A stretch of DNA of 40,498 nt from Pseudonocardia sp. (GTDB taxonomy: Bacteria; Actinomycetota; Actinomycetes; Mycobacteriales; Pseudonocardiaceae). The first letter of the stretch is position 1, and the number at the start of each line of letters is the position of its first letter. The stretch is taken from assembly GCF_025465255.1 (NCBI RefSeq), contig NZ_JAODNI010000193.1:1-40498 (forward strand). Direction: 5' to 3'. Positions 23,926-31,716 of this stretch are shown in pieces. The notes beneath the pieces were generated by a model. It searched no databases. It was not told the DNA's origin and worked only from the letters and a program-made list of their open reading frames with translations. The position numbers and the translations under genes were made by a program.

Positions 23926-24687
23926 GGGCCGCTCGACGGGCATACCGCGATCGTCACCGGCGGCGCCACCGGGATCGGCCTGGCCATCTCCCGGCGGCTG
24001 CTCGCCGACGGCGCCCGCGTGCTGGTCGCGGCCCGCACCGAGGCCGAGCTCAAGACCGGCCTCGACGATCTCGACGGCCCGGTCGCGGGCTTCGTCGGCG
24101 ACCTCTCCGTAGCGGGGACGGCCGAGGACATGCTCGCCGCGGCCGTGGAGGCGTTCGGCGGGGTGGACGCGCTGGTCAACAACGCCGGCGGGGGCGTCAT
24201 CCTCCCGACGTTGCAGCACACCGAGGAGACGCTGCGCGCCACGATCGACAACAACCTCTGGACGACGCTGCGGGCCACCCTCGCGCTGCTGCCGCACCTC
24301 GTCCAGCGCGGCGGCGGCCGGATCGTCAACATCGGCGCGGAGTCCGTCCGCAACGGCCTCACCGCGCACGCGGTCTACAACGCGGCGAAGGGCGGCGTGC
24401 ACGGGCTGACCAGCGGGCTCGCCCGGGAGTTCGCCGGGGCCGGGATCTCGGTCAACACCGTGGCGCCGTCGTACGTCGAGACGCCCGAGATCGCGGCGGC
24501 CGTCGAGGCCGGCACGCTGCCGGAGGCGCTGCGCCCGGTGCTGGAGGACGCGGTCGCCCTGATCCCGTACGGCCGGGCCGGCACGCCCGACGAGGTCGCC
24601 GGCACCGTCGCCTACCTGCTGCGGCCCGAGGCGGCCTTCGTCACCGGGCAGGTGATCAGCGTCAACGGCGGCAGCAGCATGGGGTGA
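23875..24687 (+). CDS. short-chain dehydrogenase, likely cis-dihydrodiol dehydrogenase
   Basis: 270 aa if GTG 23875 (GTGA overlap) is used; in-frame GTGs at 23890 and 23920 are alternatives. The first 18 residues are a repeat, TDHPVTGHPVSGHP, without family counterpart; the enzyme proper starts near PLDGHTAIVTGG. SDR features: TGGATGIG at 28-35 (cofactor), NNAGGG at 102-107, and Tyr168-x3-Lys172 in AVYNAAK. Placed directly after the dioxygenase subunits it should oxidise the cis-diol to a catechol with NAD+, which the class III enzyme then opens. No other SDR is in the window. Confidence 0.9.
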   Translation: MTDHPVTGHPVSGHPVGGPLDGHTAIVTGGATGIGLAISRRLLADGARVLVAARTEAELKTGLDDLDGPVAGFVGDLSVAGTAEDMLAAAVEAFGGVDALVNNAGGGVILPTLQHTEETLRATIDNNLWTTLRATLALLPHLVQRGGGRIVNIGAESVRNGLTAHAVYNAAKGGVHGLTSGLAREFAGAGISVNTVAPSYVETPEIAAAVEAGTLPEALRPVLEDAVALIPYGRAGTPDEVAGTVAYLLRPEAAFVTGQVISVNGGSSMG

Positions 24688-24755
24688 CCGGCCTCCCGAG
24701 CTCTCCCAGGCGCCCCGGAGTGGCGTCGGGGGCCCGCACACGACACCCTCAGGCG

Positions 24756-25886
24756 GTGATCCGCGCTCACGGCAAGTCCCTCCTCGTCCGGACCGCGATC
24801 GTCGTGGAGGGCGTCGTCGACGGCCTGGTGACGCTCGTCGTCCTCCTGCGCGGGCGGCGCCGGCCGCTGGTCCTGCCGTTCGTCGGGCACGGTTCGCCGC
24901 AGCGCATCCGGGTCGGCGCGCGGGTGGTGCTCGGCCGCTCGGAAGCCGTCCCGGACGCGATCCCGGCCGGGGAGCCGGCCCGGCCCGCCGCGAAGCGGCG
25001 TTCCCGGCGGGCCGTGTTCCTGGCGAGCGTCAGCCGGTTCTTCACCATCGAGCTCCCGCGCGCCGCGGTCGTCGTGCGGACCCCCGCCCGGGCGAGCGAG
25101 TTCCGCGCGGACCGGGACGGGTACCTCGACGTCGTCGTCGACGACCCGGGGTTCGAGCCGGGCTGGCACGACGTCGAGCTGGCCCTGGACGACGGGACGT
25201 CCGCGACCGCGCCCGTGCTGGTCGTCGATCCGCGGGCGGACGTCGGGCTGGTCAGCGACGTCGACGACACGATCCTCGAGACCGGTCTGACCCGAGGGCT
25301 GGCGTTCCTCCGGGCGACCCTGCTCACCGAGACCGCGGACCGGGCGCCGCTGCCCGGCGCCGCCGCGCTGTACCGGGCGCTCGTCGCCCCGCGGGGCGGT
25401 GTGGGCCGCCCGGTCTTCTACGTCTCGACGAGCCCGTGGAACCTGCACGCGTCCCTGCTGGAGTTCATCGCGCTGCGCGCCTTCCCCCTCGGCCCGCTGC
25501 TGCTGACGGACTGGGGACCGGGCCACGGCAGCCTGTTCCGGATCGGGGCCCGCGAGCACAAGACCGGGCTGATCCACCGGATCCTGGAGGAGCACCCGGG
25601 GCTGAAGCTCGTGCTGATCGGGGACACCGGGCAGCTCGACCCGGAGATCTACGCGGCGGTCGCGCAGGCCTTCCCGGACCGCGTCCGGGCCGTCTACGTC
25701 CGCCGCGCGGGTCCCTGGGAAGCGCGGCGCGACGCCGAGGTCCAGGCCCTCGCCGCCCGGGTCACCGCCCAGGGGGTGCCGATGCTGGTGGTGGAGGACA
25801 GCACGGCGATCGCCGAGCACGCCGCCACGATCGGGCTGCTGGAGGGCGGCGCGATCGACGCCGTCCGGTCGGAGACGGGGTCGTAG
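24756..25886 (+). CDS. App1-type phosphatase domain protein (DUF2183)
   Basis: 376 aa, GTG 24756. A first part of about 160 residues forms beta strands with a possible membrane-near stretch (VDGLVTLVVLLR). The catalytic part begins with DVDDT at 168-172, the HAD-type DxDxT motif of App1 and lipin-like phosphatidate phosphatases. VFYVSTSPWNLHASLLEFI and KLVLIGDTGQLDPEIY supply the later acidic motif. Yeast App1 acts on phosphatidate at actin patches; bacterial members probably act on membrane lipids, which fits its convergent lysyl-PG-synthase-like neighbour (inference). The 21 bp between the two stops contain a CCCC-GCC-GGGG hairpin. Confidence 0.88.
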   Translation: MIRAHGKSLLVRTAIVVEGVVDGLVTLVVLLRGRRRPLVLPFVGHGSPQRIRVGARVVLGRSEAVPDAIPAGEPARPAAKRRSRRAVFLASVSRFFTIELPRAAVVVRTPARASEFRADRDGYLDVVVDDPGFEPGWHDVELALDDGTSATAPVLVVDPRADVGLVSDVDDTILETGLTRGLAFLRATLLTETADRAPLPGAAALYRALVAPRGGVGRPVFYVSTSPWNLHASLLEFIALRAFPLGPLLLTDWGPGHGSLFRIGAREHKTGLIHRILEEHPGLKLVLIGDTGQLDPEIYAAVAQAFPDRVRAVYVRRAGPWEARRDAEVQALAARVTAQGVPMLVVEDSTAIAEHAATIGLLEGGAIDAVRSETGS

Positions 25887-25907
25887 GAGCCTCCCCGCCG
25901 GGGCCGC

Positions 25908-28445
25908 TCAGCTCTGCCGGCCCCGCGCCGCGCCCGCCAGTTGTCGCCCGAGCCGGGCCCGCTGCCGGGCGGTGAGCCCGGGCAGGTAGGCGGTCGCCAG
26001 CGCGTTGCCGATGGCCGGCAGCCCCGCGGGATCGGGGTAGGCCAGGAACCACGGCCGGTACTCGGGCTGGAACTTCGCCTTGAACGCCAGCAACGAGCGG
26101 AAGCCGTAGACGGGTTCGAGGGCGCGACCGGTGCCGTCGAGCAGGCGCTGCAGCCCGTCGGGGGCCGCACCGCGGTCGAGCCTGGCCAGAGGTGCGCCGG
26201 ACAGCGAGAGGAACTCCAGCCCGTCGTCCTGGCAGCGCCGCACGGTGGACGCCACGAGGAACTCGACGACGCCGGCGGACCCGCCGGCGCGGCGGCGCAT
26301 GAAGTCCATGGTGTAGCCGACGACGGCGCCGTCGCGGCGAACCGGGAGCCAGCTGGTGACCCCGTGCAGCAGCCCGTCCGCGTCGACCGCGAGCATGAGC
26401 CGCACGTCGTCGTCGGCGAGCTCGTCGAGGCCGCCCAGGGTGAACCCCAGCTCGGGCAGGTCCTTGTCCGAGACCCACTCCTCCGACAGCGTCCGGATCT
26501 GGGCGACGGTGGACCGGGAGCACTCGCCGTACCGGGTCCACACAGGCGTGATGCCGCTCCTCGTGGCGCGGTTCAGCGCCGTCCGGACGTCCTGCCACTT
26601 CTTGCCGGTGAAGGCCAGCCCGGGCAGGGACAGCACCGTCTCCTCGGCCACCTGCACCGTCGACCAGCCGAGCCCGCGGGCGATGTCCGCGACCTCGGCT
26701 CCGACCGAGTACAGGCACGGCGTCCAGCCCTGCTCGTGGCAGAAGCGGACGAACCCGTGCACCGCGGCGGCGCGGTGGGCGGGCTCGCAGCCGGGCTCGC
26801 CGACCGTCAGCGCCGTCCGGCCGACGACGTGGAAGCCGATCACCGCGAGGTCCCGGTCCGGCCCGCCGGGGACGTCGGCCCCGCGGAGGAACCAGTACGA
26901 CCGGCCGGGCCACGTGATCATGTGCGACAGCGAGGAGCCGCCGGTGTGCGCGAGCACGCGGCGGGCCCGCCCGAGGTCCGAGCCGCTCGACGCGGGTGCG
27001 GCCCGGCCGAACGTGCGGACCGCGACGGCCAGCACGACCGTCCAGAACACGACGCCGGTCCAGCCGTACAGAGCGGTGGCCACGGCTCCGACGGGCCGGA
27101 ACGGCACCTCGACGCCCCGCAGGTAGCCCGGCGGGAGGAAGCGCTCGGGCAGGCCGCGCACCAGCTCGACGAGACCGGGCGGCCGGTCGTACTGCGCGCC
27201 GGCGGCGAGACTGCCCAGCACGTACACCGTGCACACCGCCACGCCGGTGCCCAGGATCTGCGCCGCCCGGCGCCGCAAGGCTTCCGTGGCCCGCCCGGCG
27301 CTGAACGCGTGCCGGGCCGCGACGAGCGCGCCGACGACGGCGAGCGGCTGCAGCGCCGGGAGCACGAGGGCGAGCCATCCGTGCAGGTGCGACGGCGTCG
27401 TCGAGCGCGCCACGAGGAACAGGCCGAGGGCCCCGAGGGCGGTGTTCAGGGCGACGGCGGCGGTCCACGCCGCCCGACGTCCCCTGCGGAGGCCCTCGGC
27501 GGCGGCGAGCAGGAGGAGCACCGGCATCACCGACATGATCCCGGGGCCGAGGCCGGACAGCCGCAGCCGGGCGTGCGCGCGGGCGCACTCCCGCGCGGTC
27601 CCGCCCGCGCACGCCTCGGCGAGGTTCGCCGGGTCCGGTGCGGGCTCGACCACGAAGCGGAGCACGGACAGCGGCCCGACCCGGGTCTGCGCGACGGCGG
27701 CGATCAGCGGGCCGACGGCCGAGGCGGCGACGATCAACGCCAGCAGCACCCGCGTCTCGGGCCGGGACGGCGCCGACGGCCGGGAGCCCGGCGGGAACAG
27801 GATCCGGCCCACGGCCAGCCCGGTCACGCCGACCACGAGGCGGAGCACGTCGGGCAGCAGCCCGGAGTAGAGCGCCATCGTCGCCAGGCCGACCAGCGCC
27901 AGGAGTCGGACCCGGCGGCGCCAGAGCACCGGGAGGGCGGCCGAGCCGGCGAGCGCGGCGCCGATCACCGCCGCTCCCGGACCGACGGCGACGGAGGCGG
28001 CGAGCTGGTCCGACCACCGGCCGCCGGAGAGGCGGAGAAACGCGACCGCGCCGATCCCCGCCGTGGAGCCGAAGACCTGGACGAGTAGGAGGAGTGCCGC
28101 GGTCCGCCGGCTGCCGAGGCGCCGTTCCAGGACCGGCAGCACACCCACCAGCACAAGGGTGGCGGTGGCGTAGGCCCCGGGCCCGGAGGCGAAGAAGGGT
28201 GCGGTGAGCAGGAACCACCAGCGTCCGGCCGCGGCCGGGCCGAGGCCGGCGCCGACCTCGGCGAGCAGGTTCCGGGAGGGGCCGTGGGCCAGCGACCCGG
28301 TCAGCGCCCCGGCTCCCCAGAGCGTGAGCAGCAGGGCGACGGTGAGCGGAAACCTGCGCAGTGTTTCCCACGCGGCGGCGGAGCGGGAGGGCTCGGGCGG
28401 CTGTGGAGCCGCGGTCACCCGAGGCGTGTCGTCGGTCAGGTTCAC
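25908..28445 (-). CDS. membrane protein with C-terminal phosphatidylglycerol-lysyltransferase domain (DUF2156) and rhomboid-like N-terminus
   Basis: 845 aa, GTG 28445 overlapping the upstream stop by 4 bp. The C-terminal 330 residues (from about 510) match the LPG-synthase GNAT-pair fold that moves an aminoacyl group from tRNA to phosphatidylglycerol: FTGKKWQDVRTALNRATRSG, GYTMDFMRRR and FKAKFQPEYRPWFLAYPDP. The first 230 residues resemble a rhomboid (RWWFLLTAPFFASG, then VAVGPGAAVIGAALAG), but the Gly-x-Ser of active rhomboids reads GPGAA, so it is probably inactive. A middle block of four or so membrane spans and a periplasmic loop (AEACAGGTARECARAHARL) lie between. It probably modifies lipids at the membrane; the amino acid is unknown. 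Confidence 0.87.
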   Translation of the reverse strand: MNLTDDTPRVTAAPQPPEPSRSAAAWETLRRFPLTVALLLTLWGAGALTGSLAHGPSRNLLAEVGAGLGPAAAGRWWFLLTAPFFASGPGAYATATLVLVGVLPVLERRLGSRRTAALLLLVQVFGSTAGIGAVAFLRLSGGRWSDQLAASVAVGPGAAVIGAALAGSAALPVLWRRRVRLLALVGLATMALYSGLLPDVLRLVVGVTGLAVGRILFPPGSRPSAPSRPETRVLLALIVAASAVGPLIAAVAQTRVGPLSVLRFVVEPAPDPANLAEACAGGTARECARAHARLRLSGLGPGIMSVMPVLLLLAAAEGLRRGRRAAWTAAVALNTALGALGLFLVARSTTPSHLHGWLALVLPALQPLAVVGALVAARHAFSAGRATEALRRRAAQILGTGVAVCTVYVLGSLAAGAQYDRPPGLVELVRGLPERFLPPGYLRGVEVPFRPVGAVATALYGWTGVVFWTVVLAVAVRTFGRAAPASSGSDLGRARRVLAHTGGSSLSHMITWPGRSYWFLRGADVPGGPDRDLAVIGFHVVGRTALTVGEPGCEPAHRAAAVHGFVRFCHEQGWTPCLYSVGAEVADIARGLGWSTVQVAEETVLSLPGLAFTGKKWQDVRTALNRATRSGITPVWTRYGECSRSTVAQIRTLSEEWVSDKDLPELGFTLGGLDELADDDVRLMLAVDADGLLHGVTSWLPVRRDGAVVGYTMDFMRRRAGGSAGVVEFLVASTVRRCQDDGLEFLSLSGAPLARLDRGAAPDGLQRLLDGTGRALEPVYGFRSLLAFKAKFQPEYRPWFLAYPDPAGLPAIGNALATAYLPGLTARQRARLGRQLAGAARGRQS

Positions 28446-28966
28446 GGTGTCGGCCCGATCCGGGTGCCGAGCCAGGGCAGGGCGGCATCGAGGCCGGGAC
28501 CCCAGACCCTCCAGGCGAGATTCGCCTGGTTCGCCGGCGGCACGCCCAGCGCGGCGCCGACCGGCGGGAACTGCCCGTAGTAGCGGTTGACCCCCGATGC
28601 CGCGGCGACGACGACGGCCGCCGCGGCGAGCCCCAGCCCGAGCGCCCGGCCGACCGCGGCCGCCCGGGACCGTCGTCTCCCGGTGAGCCGCTGCGCCAGG
28701 AGCGCGAGGGCGAGGGCCGTGACGCCGAGGTACACCAGCGCGTCGACGGGCAGCGGGTCGGGGAACGGCCGCCAGATGCGGTCGACGACGACCGCGGTGG
28801 CCACGGGCACGAGCAGCGCGACCAGCACGGCGCGCGGGACGCTCCGGCTCCACCACGTCGCGTCCCGGCGCGCGAGCAACGCGACCAGCCCGGCGGCGCC
28901 GAGCACCGTCAGCGTCGCCGGGACGGCGCCGGTCAGCACCGACCACCCGAGCACGGCGGAGGTCAC
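28442..28966 (-). CDS. membrane part of an esterase-like protein, apparently truncated
   Basis: 174 aa from GTG 28966. Three or four hydrophobic spans are followed by VNRYYGQFPPVGAALGVPP. That order is what I expect at the start of actinobacterial FrmB-like esterases with an N-terminal membrane domain, but the alpha/beta hydrolase domain that should follow is missing: the frame closes at 28442, directly inside the start of the LPG-synthase-like gene. It could be a deletion product or a real short membrane partner. No good ribosome site precedes the GTG, but a mini-ORF with one overlaps it. Start and identity are uncertain. Confidence 0.6.
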   Translation of the reverse strand: MTSAVLGWSVLTGAVPATLTVLGAAGLVALLARRDATWWSRSVPRAVLVALLVPVATAVVVDRIWRPFPDPLPVDALVYLGVTALALALLAQRLTGRRRSRAAAVGRALGLGLAAAAVVVAAASGVNRYYGQFPPVGAALGVPPANQANLAWRVWGPGLDAALPWLGTRIGPTP

Positions 28967-29007
28967 GGCCCGGCGACGTTCTCGTGCTGTTCCACGGTGA
29001 CGGCCAT
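28963..29007 (-). CDS. possible 14-codon mini-ORF coupled to the membrane gene
   Basis: ATG 29007 has GAGGGG at a fitting distance. The product MAVTVEQHENVAGP ends with a TGA that overlaps the membrane gene's GTG by 4 bp. Together with the poor ribosome site of that GTG this suggests translational coupling. It might also be the last exon-like piece of a lost gene. In the remaining 225 bp up to the LLM gene I see no gene or clear promoter. Confidence 0.3.
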   Translation of the reverse strand: MAVTVEQHENVAGP

Positions 29008-29232
29008 GGCATCCCCCTCGGCGTCCGCGACGCGGATCCGGCTGCCCCGAGCGCTTGCCCGAGGGGAGTCCGGCGCGGCCGACGACGACCCGCGCGGCTC
29101 CTGCACCAGGCTCGCGCGGGGGCCGTCCGGGGACCATCGTGCGCACCCCCGGGACGGGGAGAGCACACCCCACTCAGGGCGTAGGGCGTGCACCCCCGTC
29201 CCGCGAGGTCCGCGGGCCGGGCGCGGCCGCGC

Positions 29233-30333
29233 TCAGTCCGCCGCCGTGAACCCCTTCGCCCGGCCCGGGTCCTGCGGCCCCCAGAGCGTGCTGAAGACCT
29301 CCCGGCGGACCAGGGGCGCGACCTCCTCGGCGAAGCGCGTCAGCACCTCCTGCTGCTGCGCCCACGGGAGCACCGGGTTCACCGAGACCGACTGGACGTC
29401 GTGCCGGTAGGTCTTGTGGTAGTCGAGGATCTTCGCCGCGACCCGCTCCGGGGTCCCGACGAGGGCGGGCCCGTGGGCGACGGCGTCCTCGATCGTGGTG
29501 AACGCCATCGTCTTGCCGGCGCGGGCGTCCCCGGCGTGCGCGGCGGCGAGCTTGGCGGCCATGAACTCGTAGAGCGGCCGGTACTGCGTGATCGCCTCCT
29601 CGTCGGTGTCGGCGAGGAAGAGGCCGCCGGAGCCGGAGCCGACGTAGCCCAGCGCAGGATCGTGCCCGTGCGCCGCGAGCTGCTCGCGGTAGCGGTCGAT
29701 CAGGACCAGGTAGTTCTCCCGCGGCTGCAGGGCGTTCGCGGTGAAGATCGGGTCTCCCCACTTCGCGGCGAGATCGACGGCCGCTGTGGAGGTCGCCGAG
29801 CCGTGCCAGATCCGGAACGGGCCGTCGAACGGGCGCGGGAACGTCGTCGCGGCCGTCAGATCCGCGTGGTGCGTCCCCTCCCAGGCCACGTCCTCCTCGC
29901 GGAGCAGTCGGCGCAGCAGCTCGTAGTTCTCCGTGAGGTACTCGTACTGCTCGCCGATGTCCAGGCCGAAGAGCGGGAAGTGCTTGTCCTCGTTGCCCTT
30001 GCCGATCACGATCTCCAGCCGGCCGCCGGAGAGCTGGTCGATCGTCGCGTAGTCCTCGGCGACGCGGACCGGGTCCAGCAGGGACAGCACGGTGACCCCG
30101 GTGCTCAGCAGGATCCGTTCGGTGGCGTTGGCGAGGGCGCCGAGCAGGACGGTCGGGGCCGACGACACGAACTCGCCCGCGTGCCGCTCACCCACGGCGT
30201 AGGAGTCGAAGCCCAGCCTCTCGACGAGGACGGCGGTCTCCACCACCCGTTCCAGCCGCTCGTGCACCGAGATCAGCTCCCCGGTCACCGGATGCGGGGA
30301 GTGGGGGACGATGTCCAGGACCTGGAACCTCAT
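29233..30333 (-). CDS. LLM class flavin-dependent monooxygenase (luciferase-like)
   Basis: 366 aa, ATG 30333 overlapping the upstream stop (ATGA). The single-domain TIM barrel of bacterial-luciferase-type enzymes shows in LGFDSYAVGERHAGEF, RILLSTGVTVLSLLDPVRVA, and DQLSGGRLEIVIGKGNED. These enzymes use reduced FMN from a separate reductase and O2 to oxidise a substrate, often cutting C-S, C-N or C-C bonds. This is the third of three LLM genes in one leftward unit. No flavin reductase is in the unit; the frameshifted flavodoxin-fold gene is far away. The substrate is unknown. Confidence 0.92.
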   Translation of the reverse strand: MRFQVLDIVPHSPHPVTGELISVHERLERVVETAVLVERLGFDSYAVGERHAGEFVSSAPTVLLGALANATERILLSTGVTVLSLLDPVRVAEDYATIDQLSGGRLEIVIGKGNEDKHFPLFGLDIGEQYEYLTENYELLRRLLREEDVAWEGTHHADLTAATTFPRPFDGPFRIWHGSATSTAAVDLAAKWGDPIFTANALQPRENYLVLIDRYREQLAAHGHDPALGYVGSGSGGLFLADTDEEAITQYRPLYEFMAAKLAAAHAGDARAGKTMAFTTIEDAVAHGPALVGTPERVAAKILDYHKTYRHDVQSVSVNPVLPWAQQQEVLTRFAEEVAPLVRREVFSTLWGPQDPGRAKGFTAAD

Positions 30334-31703
30334 GAGCCCACTCCGGGGATGGCGTCGGCCGGGGGCCGCGCGTCGCCCAGGCCGAGGTGGTCGCGCAGGG
30401 TGGTGCCCTCGTACTCGGTGCGGAACGACCCGCGCTCCTGCAGCAGCGGGACCACGGTGTCCGCGAATTCGTCGAGGCCGCCCGGGGTGAGGTGCGGGAC
30501 GAGCACGAAGCCGTCACTGGCGTCCGCCTGGACGAACTCGTCGAGCGCGTCCGCGACCTTCTCCGGCGTCCCGACGAACGACTGCCGGCCGGTGACCTCG
30601 ATGATCAACTCCCGGGTCGAGAGGTGCTTGGCCTCGGCCAGCTCGCGCCACTGCCGGGCCGTCGCGATCGGGTCCCGGTACATCCGCACGCTCGCCCGGC
30701 CGCGGGCGATGGTGTTCTCCCCGACGAGCGGGTCGGCCTCGGGCAGCGGGCCGTCCGGGTCGTGGTCCGACAGGTCCCGGTTCCAGAGCTGCTCGAGGAA
30801 CTTGATCGCGGTCTGCCCGCTGACCTGCTGGTGCCGGATGACGTCCGCCTTCTCCTGCGCCTCGGCGTCCGTGTCCCCCAGGACGAACGTGGCCGCCGGG
30901 AGGATCTTCAGGTCGCCGGCGGCGCGGCCGTACTTCGCCAGCCGCCCCTTGACGTCCGCGTAGAACTCGCGGCCGGCGTCCAGGGTGCCGTGCCGGGTGA
31001 AGATCGCGTCCGCGCTCGACGAGGCGAACTCGCGGCCCTCCTCGGAGTCCCCGGCCTGCAGGATCACCGGACGGGTCTGCGGGCTGCGGGGTACCGAGAA
31101 CCGGCCCCTGATGTCGAACTGGTCGGACGAGACGTCGAACCGGCCGGCGTCGGGGTCGGCGAGGAAGACGCCGGACTCCTTGTCCGCCACGATCTCGTCC
31201 CCGCGCCAGGAGTCGAACAGCGCCCAGGTGGCGGCCAGGAACTCCTTCGCGCGCAGGTAGCGCTTCTCCTGCGGCAGGAACCCGCCGCGGCGGAAGTTCT
31301 CGCCGGTGAACTCGTCCCAGGACGTGACGACGTTCCACGCCGCCCGGCCCGCCGACAGGTGGTCCAGCGAGGCGAACTGGCGGGCGATCTCGTACGGCTC
31401 GTTGAACGTCGAGTTGATCGTCCCGGCCAGGCCGAGGCGCTCGGTGACGGCGGCGAGCGCGGCCAGCACGGCCATGGTGTCCGGCCGGCCGACGACGTCC
31501 AGGTCGTAGATCTGCCCGTTCTGCTCGCGCAGCCGCAGCCCCTCGGCGAGGAACAGGAAGTCGAACTTCGCCCGCTCGGCGGTCTGCGCGAAGTGCACGA
31601 ACGACCGGAAGTCGATGTGGCTGCCCGCCGCCGGGTCGCTCCAGACGGTGGTGTTGTTGACGCCGGGGAAGTGCGCGGCGAGGTGGATCTGCTTCTTGGC
31701 CAT
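30330..31703 (-). CDS. NtaA/SnaA/DszA-family FMN-dependent monooxygenase
   Basis: 457 aa, ATG 31703. The longer LLM subfamily of nitrilotriacetate, dibenzothiophene-sulfone and pristinamycin monooxygenases is indicated by HIDFRSFVHFAQTAERAKFD, the NVVTSWDEFTGENFRRGG segment (family form NVVTS...A..NFG), and RPVILQAGDSEEGREFA. Sulfur-scavenging members (DszA, SfnG-like, DmoA) cut C-S bonds. Second gene of the unit, 13 bp after the first and overlapping the third. With the Cys-containing leader upstream, an organosulfur substrate is a reasonable inference, not a proof. Confidence 0.92.
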   Translation of the reverse strand: MAKKQIHLAAHFPGVNNTTVWSDPAAGSHIDFRSFVHFAQTAERAKFDFLFLAEGLRLREQNGQIYDLDVVGRPDTMAVLAALAAVTERLGLAGTINSTFNEPYEIARQFASLDHLSAGRAAWNVVTSWDEFTGENFRRGGFLPQEKRYLRAKEFLAATWALFDSWRGDEIVADKESGVFLADPDAGRFDVSSDQFDIRGRFSVPRSPQTRPVILQAGDSEEGREFASSSADAIFTRHGTLDAGREFYADVKGRLAKYGRAAGDLKILPAATFVLGDTDAEAQEKADVIRHQQVSGQTAIKFLEQLWNRDLSDHDPDGPLPEADPLVGENTIARGRASVRMYRDPIATARQWRELAEAKHLSTRELIIEVTGRQSFVGTPEKVADALDEFVQADASDGFVLVPHLTPGGLDEFADTVVPLLQERGSFRTEYEGTTLRDHLGLGDARPPADAIPGVGS

Positions 31704-31716
31704 GATCGTCGTCCCC

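Noticed and set aside
25908..29168. A single 1086-codon frame that would extend the LPG-synthase-like protein upstream
   Set aside because: The upstream part is arginine-rich and overlaps the better-supported membrane gene in another frame; GTG 28445 with a GTGA overlap is the natural start.
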